NCBI GenBank assembly: GCA_002690875.1
Contig: NZGH01000041.1
Span: 1-22,882 of the forward strand
Source: Rickettsiales bacterium
Lineage (GTDB): Bacteria; Pseudomonadota; Alphaproteobacteria; TMED127
Reading direction: 5' to 3'
DNA length: 22,882 nucleotides
The notes under the pieces are model-generated. The model worked only from the letters and a program-made list of their open reading frames with translations, searched no databases and was not told where the DNA came from. Positions 15,355 through 22,695 of this stretch are shown piece by piece; the stretch's first letter is position 1; the number at the start of each line of letters is the position of its first letter. The position numbers were made by a program, and so were the translations under genes.

Positions 15355-16104
15355 TTATTTACTCAAAAAGGCAATATCAGAAATTTTTGTTTTACCTTTG
15401 AAATATTCAACATTAGAAATGTTTTTAAAAAGGTAATCCTGGTCAAAATCGTCCAAAATCATGGATTTGAATTTTTGTTTTTTTTTAATTTTTTTTAAGA
15501 TTTCTTGAATTAAAAGTTCGTTCTTTTTTCCATCATTTAGCTCTTTAAAATAAACAGGTGCATTGAAATCCTCAATTATGTATATCCCTTTTTTATCAAG
15601 ATACTTAAAAAAAAACTTTAAACTAAATATCATGTCATTTAAAAGATGTGAACCGTCATCTATAATTACTCCAAATTTTATGTTTCTAAATTTTTTTTCA
15701 AATTCTTTTAAATCAGAATTTTTTTTTATATTACAATTTAGGAACTTAATATTTTGGGATCGATACTTAAATCTATAATTTCTATCAATCCCATAGATAA
15801 ATGATTTAGGAAAATATAACGAAAATGATGCTGTTGATGCCCCCTCCCAGGTTCCAATTTCCAATATATTAATTTTATTATTTTTTAGTTTTTTAAGTTT
15901 TAATTCATAAAATTTAGCAAATCCATGACCTAAAATTTCATTGGATTCTTCGGAATAAGGGTTTTTTACATGGGTTCCTTTGTCAGTACCAAAATAATTA
16001 AATAATTGATCCAATGAATAATTGTCAATGTGTAAATTATCCAAATCAATTTTTTTTTTAAAATTAAATCTTATATTTTTAAAAAACTTGGTTATTTTTT
16101 TCAT
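15355..16104 (-). CDS. Class I SAM-dependent methyltransferase (macrocin-O-methyltransferase-like)
   Basis: This 249-residue protein has FGTDKGT (38-44), then motif I NILEIGTWEGAS (79-90), YGIDRNY with acidic D107, and VIIDDGSH (146-153), the pattern of MycE/TylF-like methyltransferases acting on sugars or macrolides. The N-terminus is very Lys/Asn-rich, and the gene is among the most AT-rich in the window, unlike the oxidoreductase next to it. The substrate is unknown. It may modify a surface sugar. It lies head to head with the molybdopterin enzyme gene, 167 bases apart. Confidence 0.75.
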   Translation of the reverse strand: MKKITKFFKNIRFNFKKKIDLDNLHIDNYSLDQLFNYFGTDKGTHVKNPYSEESNEILGHGFAKFYELKLKKLKNNKINILEIGTWEGASTASFSLYFPKSFIYGIDRNYRFKYRSQNIKFLNCNIKKNSDLKEFEKKFRNIKFGVIIDDGSHLLNDMIFSLKFFFKYLDKKGIYIIEDFNAPVYFKELNDGKKNELLIQEILKKIKKKQKFKSMILDDFDQDYLFKNISNVEYFKGKTKISDIAFLSK

Positions 16105-16271
16105 GGAAAATTTTTACTAATTCTATTTTGATAATTCGATTTAACATATTGATTTAAAAATGAAAAGCAAATTGATTATTAATATAAAATTAATTAGCAA
16201 TTATTTAATTTTATAAATTTGTTGAATATTTTTTCTCATATAATAGGGTTATATTAGGAAATAAAAAAAAC

Positions 16272-18398
16272 ATGGATGATTCTTCCAAAAAATATTTTGG
16301 TGCATGTCCTCATGACTGCCCAGATACCTGTGCAATGGTTTATGAGGTATCTCACGACAAATTAGTAAGTGTCAAGGGAAACCCTGACCATCCCATGACT
16401 CGTGGTGGCCTCTGTGTGAAATTAAAAAATTACGAGGAACGTCATTACCACCCAGATAGACTTCTCTACCCTCATAAAAGAGTAGGTAAAAAAGGAAAAA
16501 AAGAATTTGAGAGAATAAGCTGGGATGAAGCTTTAAACACTATAGCTGATAAGTGGAAACAAATCATTAAAGATTATGGTCCACAGGCTATAATCCCTTA
16601 CAGCTATTTGGGTAATCAAGGTCTAGTTCATGGACTTAACGGTGGAGATTCCTTCTTCAACAGAATGGGAGCGACTGTTTGTGAAAGAACTTTTTGTGGA
16701 GAAGGTTCTTGTACTGCTTGGTTGAGTACAATTGGTCCTACTGCTGGTTTGGATCCTGAAAGTTATATCCACAGTAAATACATTGTGATTTGGGCATGTA
16801 ATAGTGTCAGTACCAATCTTCATCATTGGGCAATAGTGAATGATGCAAAAAAAAAAGGAGCTAAAGTTGTTGTTATAGATTCCTATAAATCAAGAACTGC
16901 AAAAGAAGCTGACTGGCATATTTGTCCAAAACCTGGGACAGACGGTGCGTTGGCCGTTTCAATTCTTAATTATATTATTATTAATGACCTAGTTGATCAT
17001 GAATATGTTTCTAAGTATACGAATGGTTTTGAAGAATTAAAAAATCATGTTCAGGGAAAAGACTCATTATGGGCAAGTGAAATTACTGGAATTCCTGCTG
17101 ATCAAATAGAAAGATTAGCAAGTGAAATTGCAACTCAACAACCCGTAGGAATCAGAATTGGAGTTGCTTTAGAAAGGCATAACGGTGGTGGACAAACAAT
17201 TAGAGCAGTAACATGTATACCTGCCCTAACTGGAGCATGGAAGCATGTCGGAGGAGGTATTACACAATTTCCTGTCTGGGAACATCCATATAAATTTGAT
17301 GTAATTTGCAGACCGGATTGGATTCCCAAAGGAACAAGGGTTGTTAACGCTTTACAAATTGGTAGAGCATTACTTGGTGAAAATATAGATAATAGTATTC
17401 CCATTAAATCCATGATGTGTTGGAACGCAAACCCAGTAACTCAAGCACCTGAAACTGAGAAAATCATTAAGGGACTTCAAAGTGATGATTTGTTTCTAGT
17501 ATCAGCTGAGCATTTCATTTCAGATACTGCCTCTTACGCCGATATATTACTCCCAGCATCAATGGGAGCTGAGCATAAAGATATGATTTTATCATGGGGG
17601 CACCTTTATTTAACATATAATGAAAAATGTGTTGACCCACCTGGTGAAGCGATTTCAAATTATGAGATTTTTAGAAGACTTGCAAAACTAATGGGTTATA
17701 AAGATGAACAATTTTCTTGGTCGGATGAAGAATGCCTAGAGAATTATGTTGATTGGAACGCACCTGCAAGTGAAGGCATAACATTGGATTATCTAAAAAA
17801 GAACGGTTTTGCAAGATTAAATGTTGGTTGCAAAGACACCAGAGCTCCTCACAAAAACGGAAATTTTGCTACAGCATCTGGTAAATGTGAATTTTTACTG
17901 AAAGACGCTAAAAACTTTGTAGCTGGACCATTTAGACAGATGTATGATGATTATCAACCTGGAGAAGATCTTCCTGCACTACCTGATTATACCCCACCTA
18001 ATGAGTCGCATAAGACTAACCCTGATTTGGCAAATAAATACCCTTTAAATATTATTTCTCCTAAAAGTCATGCCTTTCTTAATTCATGCTACGCAAATAT
18101 GGATGATAAACAGAAGGTGCAAGGAGAACAATTTGTTTTAATTAGTCAGTTAGATGCTAAAAATAGAAATGTTAATGATGGAGATCAAGTAAAAGTCTTT
18201 AATGACAGAGGATCGTTTAATGGGGTAGCAAAAATTACTGAGGACGTTTCTCCTGGTATTGTTGTTGCTACTTTAGGTTATTGGAGGCAGCTTAACCAAA
18301 GCGGAACAGTGAATAGCATTAGTACAGCCAAGTTGGCAGATATGGGAAATGCTCCAACCTTTTCTGACAATTTAGTTGAATTTAGTAAACTTAATTAA
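16272..18398 (+). CDS. Molybdopterin oxidoreductase with one [4Fe-4S] cluster
   Basis: This 708-residue protein carries the cluster motif C12-x3-C16-x3-C20 and C48 (within GGLCVK) of the molybdopterin (MopB/DMSO reductase) superfamily, then bis-MGD-binding segments such as WACNSVSTNLHH, KPGTDGALAVSIL, ADILLPASMGAEH and the C-terminal domain with GDQVKVFNDRGS. ERTFCGEGSCTAWL lies at the place of the metal ligand loop, and whether Cys or Ser coordinates Mo is not clear. No Tat signal is present, so it is probably cytoplasmic. No partner subunits are nearby. A TATAAT box at 16239-16244 and AGGA at 16256-16259 precede the start. The gene is less AT-rich than its neighbours. The substrate is unknown. 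Confidence 0.87.
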   Translation: MDDSSKKYFGACPHDCPDTCAMVYEVSHDKLVSVKGNPDHPMTRGGLCVKLKNYEERHYHPDRLLYPHKRVGKKGKKEFERISWDEALNTIADKWKQIIKDYGPQAIIPYSYLGNQGLVHGLNGGDSFFNRMGATVCERTFCGEGSCTAWLSTIGPTAGLDPESYIHSKYIVIWACNSVSTNLHHWAIVNDAKKKGAKVVVIDSYKSRTAKEADWHICPKPGTDGALAVSILNYIIINDLVDHEYVSKYTNGFEELKNHVQGKDSLWASEITGIPADQIERLASEIATQQPVGIRIGVALERHNGGGQTIRAVTCIPALTGAWKHVGGGITQFPVWEHPYKFDVICRPDWIPKGTRVVNALQIGRALLGENIDNSIPIKSMMCWNANPVTQAPETEKIIKGLQSDDLFLVSAEHFISDTASYADILLPASMGAEHKDMILSWGHLYLTYNEKCVDPPGEAISNYEIFRRLAKLMGYKDEQFSWSDEECLENYVDWNAPASEGITLDYLKKNGFARLNVGCKDTRAPHKNGNFATASGKCEFLLKDAKNFVAGPFRQMYDDYQPGEDLPALPDYTPPNESHKTNPDLANKYPLNIISPKSHAFLNSCYANMDDKQKVQGEQFVLISQLDAKNRNVNDGDQVKVFNDRGSFNGVAKITEDVSPGIVVATLGYWRQLNQSGTVNSISTAKLADMGNAPTFSDNLVEFSKLN

Positions 18399-18423
18399 CT
18401 AGTCTATATTAAACAAACAAACA

Positions 18424-19104
18424 TTAACTTATTTCATCATCTTTGTTGGGTTCATCTGCAGGATCCAATTCTTTAACCTGATCTAAATTTTCACTGTCAA
18501 TTCTTTGATCAATATCATTTTCTGCAATGTTATTTAACTCTTCTGCGTCCATATCAGCTTCAATAATGTTTAGCTCTTGGTTATCTTGATCTTGATCATT
18601 ATTTTTTACAGTTTGTTTTTCAATATTTTTAATATCTTTTAATTCAGAAAGTGTTTGAGGTCCTTGCATATTTTGATCTGGAAATAATTTTAAGTTCGCA
18701 TTTTTAATTGCATCCTCAACACTTAGACCTTGGCTAATACCCTCATCTATTAATTTAGCTCCTTCAGAATTAAGAGGATCTAAAAAGTTTAGATTATAAT
18801 CATTAGAATTTTCAGTGCTTTCTGAAACATTATAAGTCTCTAAAGTTTCTTTAATGTTTTCAAGAACTATATCAATAGCCTCTTTAACAGTATGACCATC
18901 AGCTAGTGATTGCTCAAAAATTGAAGATGATGAGGTTTTAATAGAATTTATCATGTCCTCAGAGAAGCCTAGGTCTTTCAAACTATTGGATATTGATGAT
19001 AAGGATTCAATTAAAGCTTCCTGTCCGTTTAAACCAGTATCAATAAAATTATCAATTTTTTGGGACAACGTAGTATTTAAACTTTCTAAATCAATATTTT
19101 TCAT
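18424..19104 (-). CDS. Acidic cytoplasmic protein with internal repeats, unknown function
   Basis: This 226-residue protein has no signal peptide or membrane segment and a strongly acidic second half rich in Asp, Glu, Asn and Gln. Three similar short units can be seen: about 19-33 (IDTGLNGQEAL), 63-77 (LADGHTVKEAI) and 118-132 (ISQGLSVEDAI), each with Gly followed by a polar residue and an [EQ][DE]A motif, spaced roughly 45-55 residues apart. The rest is Ser-rich and probably disordered. I do not recognise the protein. It lies convergent with the molybdopterin enzyme (25-base gap). Confidence 0.55.
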   Translation of the reverse strand: MKNIDLESLNTTLSQKIDNFIDTGLNGQEALIESLSSISNSLKDLGFSEDMINSIKTSSSSIFEQSLADGHTVKEAIDIVLENIKETLETYNVSESTENSNDYNLNFLDPLNSEGAKLIDEGISQGLSVEDAIKNANLKLFPDQNMQGPQTLSELKDIKNIEKQTVKNNDQDQDNQELNIIEADMDAEELNNIAENDIDQRIDSENLDQVKELDPADEPNKDDEIS

Positions 19105-19243
19105 TTGATAGCTTTAATTTAACATAAATTTATTATTAATTATTAAAATATTTAAAAAACATTAAAAAACTACAATTCTACCACAAATATAATTGAATAA
19201 GCCCTTATGCTATAGGTTTTTTTTTAAATATATCATCAATTTT

Positions 19244-19609
19244 TTATATTTTATTGCCTTCTATTAGCGATTTAATATCAAAACCTTTTTTAAATTCTTC
19301 CAAATTTTTAAAAGCTTCACAATTACCTCTAAAAGATGAATATTTTTGGTATTTTAAGTTTTTTCTGTCAATTTTTACGTCACCAAAATATATATAATTT
19401 TCATTCGTAAAGTACTTTCCAATATCTTTTTTTGTTAATTCAAGTTTTTTTTCCCCGCCGGTCAACTTATATTCGTGTGTTCTATCACCTTCAAAAAAAT
19501 AACCAATTGTATCACCATAAATTTTACAAATCACTCCCCTACCGTCAATTTCACCGGCCTTTAAGTTGTTAAATATAAAAATTAAACTTACAATTATTAT
19601 TGTTTTCAT
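19244..19609 (-). CDS. Small secreted protein, third gene of a small-protein operon
   Basis: This protein has 121 residues from ATG 19609, with a short signal peptide (MKTIIIVSLIFIFNNLKAG) and a GAAAG ribosome binding site. A longer start at 19642 would run into the gene upstream and spoil the signal. The mature part has GRGVICKI with Cys, then several beta-like strands, YFTNENYIYFGD, and a second Cys in GNCEAF. I do not recognise the family. It starts two bases after the stop of the upstream gene, so it is translated together with it. Confidence 0.6.
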   Translation of the reverse strand: MKTIIIVSLIFIFNNLKAGEIDGRGVICKIYGDTIGYFFEGDRTHEYKLTGGEKKLELTKKDIGKYFTNENYIYFGDVKIDRKNLKYQKYSSFRGNCEAFKNLEEFKKGFDIKSLIEGNKI

Positions 19610-19611
19610 AT

Positions 19612-19914
19612 TTATCTTTCTTCTAATATAAATGGCTGACAAGGAAAAGCGATACTAGTGTCAACTCTCACATTATCCTCCTCTGAGCATGAATAATAAC
19701 ATTGCCTTTCATTGTCAATTTTTTTTCTATCAATTATTTCATTAAATAATTTACATTCTACCAAATATTTTTTTTTATCATTAAATTGTGATACATCATT
19801 GTTTGAATCTTTTTCTATATTTAAATTTGAATTTTTATTTATTTGAAATAAAATCTGGATTGAAAAGATCAAAAATATTAGTAAAAAAAAAATTAATAAA
19901 ATTTTTTTCCTCAT
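19612..19914 (-). CDS. Small secreted or anchored protein, middle gene of the operon
   Basis: This 100-residue protein has a strongly hydrophobic N-terminal helix (about 5-24) after MRKK, so a signal or anchor. The exported part has four cysteines in KKYLVECK, RQCYYSC and FPCQ, suited to two disulfide bonds in the periplasm. I do not recognise the family. It starts seven bases after the end of the 49-residue gene and ends two bases before the next start, so the three are one operon. Confidence 0.5.
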   Translation of the reverse strand: MRKKILLIFFLLIFLIFSIQILFQINKNSNLNIEKDSNNDVSQFNDKKKYLVECKLFNEIIDRKKIDNERQCYYSCSEEDNVRVDTSIAFPCQPFILEER

Positions 19915-19921
19915 TCAATAA

Positions 19922-20071
19922 TTATTTTTTCAAATTTCCAAGAGTTTTAGTTAACAAATTAAACATTGTTTTGTAATTATCACTTTTTATGTACCTTTTT
20001 TTTTCTACATCATCCATTTCATCTCTCATAAATCTTTCAAATTCCTGATGAATACTTTCTTTGTTTTTCAT
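19922..20071 (-). CDS. 49-residue small protein, first gene of the operon
   Basis: A complete ORF from ATG (20071) to TAA (19922), shorter than usual annotation cutoffs. It reads MKNKESIHQEFERFMRDEMD, then a lysine-rich stretch with KRYIKS and a leucine-containing tail ending in KK. The charged start looks helical, without membrane segment or signal. The next gene follows after seven bases. The composition is protein-like rather than random, but no family is recognised. Confidence 0.5.
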   Translation of the reverse strand: MKNKESIHQEFERFMRDEMDDVEKKRYIKSDNYKTMFNLLTKTLGNLKK

Positions 20072-20118
20072 AATTACATTATTAATTAAATAATCCAAAA
20101 TTCTACAAAAAATTTTAA

Positions 20119-20147
20119 TTGTATATTAAAAAAAAAATAATTATAAT
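20119..20147 (+). promoter_or_regulatory. Promoter of the 40-residue ORF unit
   Basis: TTGTAT (20119-20124) and a perfect TATAAT (20142-20147) are separated by 17 bases. Transcription would begin near 20154 and leave a leader of about 83 bases before the ORF at 20238. Confidence 0.5.
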
Positions 20148-20175
20148 AGTATCACCATCCACATGGTTAAAAAGT

Positions 20176-20194
20176 GGCGCATAGTACATGCGTC
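20176..20194 (+). promoter_or_regulatory. Leader hairpin with direct repeats
   Basis: GGCGCAT-AGTAC-ATGCGTC forms a 7-bp stem with one G-U pair and a five-base loop, rare GC-rich structure in this AT-rich DNA. The nine bases AGTACATGC at 20183-20191 recur exactly at 20198-20206. The element lies in the predicted leader of the 40-residue ORF. Whether it controls translation, is a small RNA, or binds a protein is unknown. Confidence 0.4.
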
Positions 20195-20237
20195 AAAAGT
20201 ACATGCTTATTAACCTATTAACTTAGGAGTGTAAAGT

Positions 20238-20360
20238 ATGTTACTAACCAAAACTTTAATTAAATTTAATAATCTATTAGTCAAGATTCCTAAACAAACA
20301 AAAAGAGTTTGGGACTTAGCTGAAAATAGGTGGGGCTATAAAAAGTCCAAAAATAATTAA
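20238..20360 (+). CDS. 40-residue basic peptide
   Basis: The ORF starts at ATG 20238 with AGGAG eight bases upstream (20225-20229), one of the best ribosome binding sites in the window. It reads MLLTKTLIKFNNLLVKIPKQ, then KRVWDLAENRWGYKKSKNN with two Trp. It is basic, with an amphipathic first half. A promoter, a hairpin leader and a strong terminator hairpin surround it, so it is a complete single-gene unit. I do not recognise the family. Confidence 0.6.
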   Translation: MLLTKTLIKFNNLLVKIPKQTKRVWDLAENRWGYKKSKNN

Positions 20361-20385
20361 ATTTTAATTTTTAGAGTATTTATTG

Positions 20386-20413
20386 GAAATGGTGATATTA
20401 AAATCACCATTTC
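20386..20413 (+). terminator. Strong hairpin after the 40-residue ORF
   Basis: A perfect 11-bp stem GAAATGGTGAT/ATCACCATTTC encloses the loop ATTAAA. No T-run follows (CTATTATC instead), so it could terminate transcription poorly or protect the 3' end. It is the most stable simple hairpin I noticed in the window. Confidence 0.6.
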
Positions 20414-20458
20414 TATTATCTAATTGATAGATCATTTTTTAAGCCTTATTATTTGATT

Positions 20459-21055
20459 ATGAAATTATTTATTTGTTTAGCTTTTTTTGTGTTGTTAACT
20501 TCTTGCTCTAATTCTAATAAAAATCTAAATATCTCAGTTAATATTCCTAAAAACATAGTTAAAATTGAAAACAAGCATGCCATTCTTTTATCTCCAGAAA
20601 GTTTTAAAATAAAAAAAGAAATAAAATCCGAGGATTGTGAATCTTGGCAGCTCAATTATAATTTTAAAAAATTATTCAATGATTCTTACATTAAACTATT
20701 GAATAAAATGTTTGGTGAAGTAGTTTTCACTGAAAGAAAACTGTTTAAAAAAGAATTAGAAAATCAAAATTTTACTACATTCATAAATTTCAATGAAAAC
20801 TTTTTTTCGCTAGAATTTTTAACTATACGAAATACAGGAAAATTAAAAGTTTCTTTAACCTCAAACTTTGTTGTTGAAGGAAATGATAAAATAGTAAAAA
20901 ATGTAATTAAATCCGAACAATCATGGGAAAAAAATGTTTATTTTAATTGCAATGTAGCAGACGGTGCATCTAAAATCAGCCAAATAGCATTTGAAAATTT
21001 GATGAATCAAGCGCACGAAAAAATATATAGTTCTGTTAAAAATATCATAAGGTAG
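20459..21055 (+). CDS. Lipoprotein of unknown function
   Basis: From ATG 20459 the protein has 198 residues (a TTG two codons upstream is less likely). Its lipobox is LLTSC with Cys16 as lipidation site, and CSNSNKN follows. The body alternates strands and helices with Cys in SEDCESW and FNCNVADGA. The arrangement recalls auxiliary lipoproteins of envelope transport machines, but I cannot name a family. The gene ends six bases before the HDAC-like gene, so the two are probably one operon with a shared envelope role. Confidence 0.6.
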   Translation: MKLFICLAFFVLLTSCSNSNKNLNISVNIPKNIVKIENKHAILLSPESFKIKKEIKSEDCESWQLNYNFKKLFNDSYIKLLNKMFGEVVFTERKLFKKELENQNFTTFINFNENFFSLEFLTIRNTGKLKVSLTSNFVVEGNDKIVKNVIKSEQSWEKNVYFNCNVADGASKISQIAFENLMNQAHEKIYSSVKNIIR

Positions 21056-21061
21056 ATAAAA

Positions 21062-22057
21062 ATGATTATTGACAGAAGAGAATTTATTAAATTTTCTTTG
21101 TTAAATATATTCTTATTTTTTTTTTTAAAGTTTAACTTAAAAGCTAATACAAAAAAAAATACTAAAGTTTTAACTAACTTAATATTTTTTGAGCATTTAA
21201 TATCCTCTGGTCACCCTGAGAAACCAGAGAGGATTAAGTACATTCTAAATTATTTAAAAAAAAGCAAGAATTCTGGTTTACTTGAGGTTGTAAATACAAA
21301 TAGAGACGTTCAAAAATGGATTAGAGAAATTCATTTTGAAAAACACATTGATAGTTTAAAAAAATTTCAACCATTAGCAGAAAAAGTTTCTAGATACGCA
21401 GTAAAAGTTTGTTTAACTGGTGTTGACAAAATCATGAAAAAGGAATCTAAAAATATTTTTTGCGCAATAAGACCTCCAGGTCATCATGCGCTTAATACTG
21501 GAAAAGATGAAGGTTTTTGTTACTATAACCACATAGCAATAACTGCAAAATATATTCAAAAAAAATTTAAATTAAAAAAAATACTGATTGTCGACTGGGA
21601 TTATCATCATGGGAATTCAACAGAATATTTTTTTTATAATGATCCAAGTATTCTTTTTTTTTCAACGCACGATCAATTTGCCTATCCAGGAACTGGATCA
21701 CCGGAACGTCGTGGAAATGGAAAGGGATTTGGATTTAATATTAATGTTCATTTGCCTTGTAAAACCAAGGATAAAGAAATTATTAAAGTTTTTAATGAAA
21801 AACTTGTTCCAAATGTACAAAAGTTTAAGCCAGATTTTATTTTAATCTCCGCTGGTTTTGATAGTAGAATCAATGATACTCTTGGATGTTTTGAATTAAG
21901 TGATGATTGTTTTAGAAAGTTAACTAGGAAATTAGTTGAACTTTCAAAACTTTATTGTGATAACAGAATTTTATCTATTTTAGAAGGAGGATATAATCTT
22001 GATGGAAATGCTAAAGCCACGTTAACTCATATTGATGAATTAAATAATTTAAATTAA
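21062..22057 (+). CDS. Histone-deacetylase-fold hydrolase with Tat-like signal
   Basis: This 331-residue protein has all the family motifs: GHPEKPERI (50-58), RPPGHHA (137-143; H141 and H142 of the charge relay), VDWDYHHGN (177-185; zinc ligands D180 and H182), SAGFDSR (263-269; zinc ligand D267) and EGGYN (308-312; Y311). It is expected to be a zinc-dependent deacetylase of small amides such as acetylpolyamines. Before the domain stands DRREFIKFSLLNIFLFFFLK, a twin-arginine motif followed by a hydrophobic stretch, so it is probably exported folded. Most bacterial relatives are cytoplasmic. It is coupled to the lipoprotein gene upstream. Confidence 0.85.
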   Translation: MIIDRREFIKFSLLNIFLFFFLKFNLKANTKKNTKVLTNLIFFEHLISSGHPEKPERIKYILNYLKKSKNSGLLEVVNTNRDVQKWIREIHFEKHIDSLKKFQPLAEKVSRYAVKVCLTGVDKIMKKESKNIFCAIRPPGHHALNTGKDEGFCYYNHIAITAKYIQKKFKLKKILIVDWDYHHGNSTEYFFYNDPSILFFSTHDQFAYPGTGSPERRGNGKGFGFNINVHLPCKTKDKEIIKVFNEKLVPNVQKFKPDFILISAGFDSRINDTLGCFELSDDCFRKLTRKLVELSKLYCDNRILSILEGGYNLDGNAKATLTHIDELNNLN

Positions 22058-22101
22058 AACTTTTAAATTCAACATTTATTGATATTAATTATTATCCTTA
22101 T

Positions 22102-22695
22102 ATGCCTAAAAAGAACAATTTTAATATATTGACTTATAAAAAAGCTTTAGATTTTTCATACAGTTTCTATCAAACAAAATACAGAAAAGGAATTAAATTT
22201 CCTTATTTCACATATTTGTCATCTGTAAGTAATCTTGTGATCGAAAATAATGGGTCTACAGAGGAAGCTGTTGCTAGCTTGTTACATGACATCCTTGAAA
22301 ATCAAAATGGCAAAAAAAAAATAGCATTAATTAAATCAAGATTTGGAATAAAGGTTTTAAATATAATCAAACAATGCTCAAATGAAAACAATCATAAGGA
22401 TCCTGGAGATTGGCTTAATAATAAAAAAAAATTTTTGGATAGCATGAGTAAAAAATCTCAATCATCACTACTAGTGTCTATTTGCGATAAACATCATAGT
22501 TTAAACTGTATTTTAAATGATTATGGAAAAATCGGAAAAAGATTATGGCGTGATTATGAAATAGACCAAAAAGACCTTTTATGGTACTACAAATCTTTAT
22601 GTCAGAATTTCAAAAAATTTTTAAAAAACCACAAAATTCTTAAGGATAAATTTCAAAGAAATGTTAATGAGTTGAGCCATTTTTGCAAAAAATAG
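22102..22695 (+). CDS. HD-domain (SpoT/MESH1-like) protein, probably degenerate
   Basis: This 197-residue protein follows the pattern of small HD-domain proteins related to RelA/SpoT hydrolase domains: YRKGIKFPYFTYLSSVSNLV, AVASLLHDILEN with H62-D63, FGIKVLNIIKQCS, then ICDKHHSLNCIL and WYYKSLCQNF near the end. In active members the first metal-ligand His occurs at the place of Y38 in 'PYFTYLSS' (usually PY.sHL). The DKLHN motif is changed to DKHHS. The HD pair is intact but the first ligand is missing, so hydrolysis of (p)ppGpp or similar is doubtful. It ends at the stop of the converging ABC exporter. Confidence 0.7.
   Translation: MPKKNNFNILTYKKALDFSYSFYQTKYRKGIKFPYFTYLSSVSNLVIENNGSTEEAVASLLHDILENQNGKKKIALIKSRFGIKVLNIIKQCSNENNHKDPGDWLNNKKKFLDSMSKKSQSSLLVSICDKHHSLNCILNDYGKIGKRLWRDYEIDQKDLLWYYKSLCQNFKKFLKNHKILKDKFQRNVNELSHFCKK

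Noticed and set aside
17135..17413. Minus-strand ORF of 92 residues inside the molybdopterin enzyme
   Set aside because: It runs antisense within a strongly conserved gene, and its length reflects the lower AT content there.
19196..19226. CCTTATGCTATAGG followed by nine T as a terminator
   Set aside because: The arms do not pair properly (mismatch in the stem), and no plus-strand gene ends nearby.
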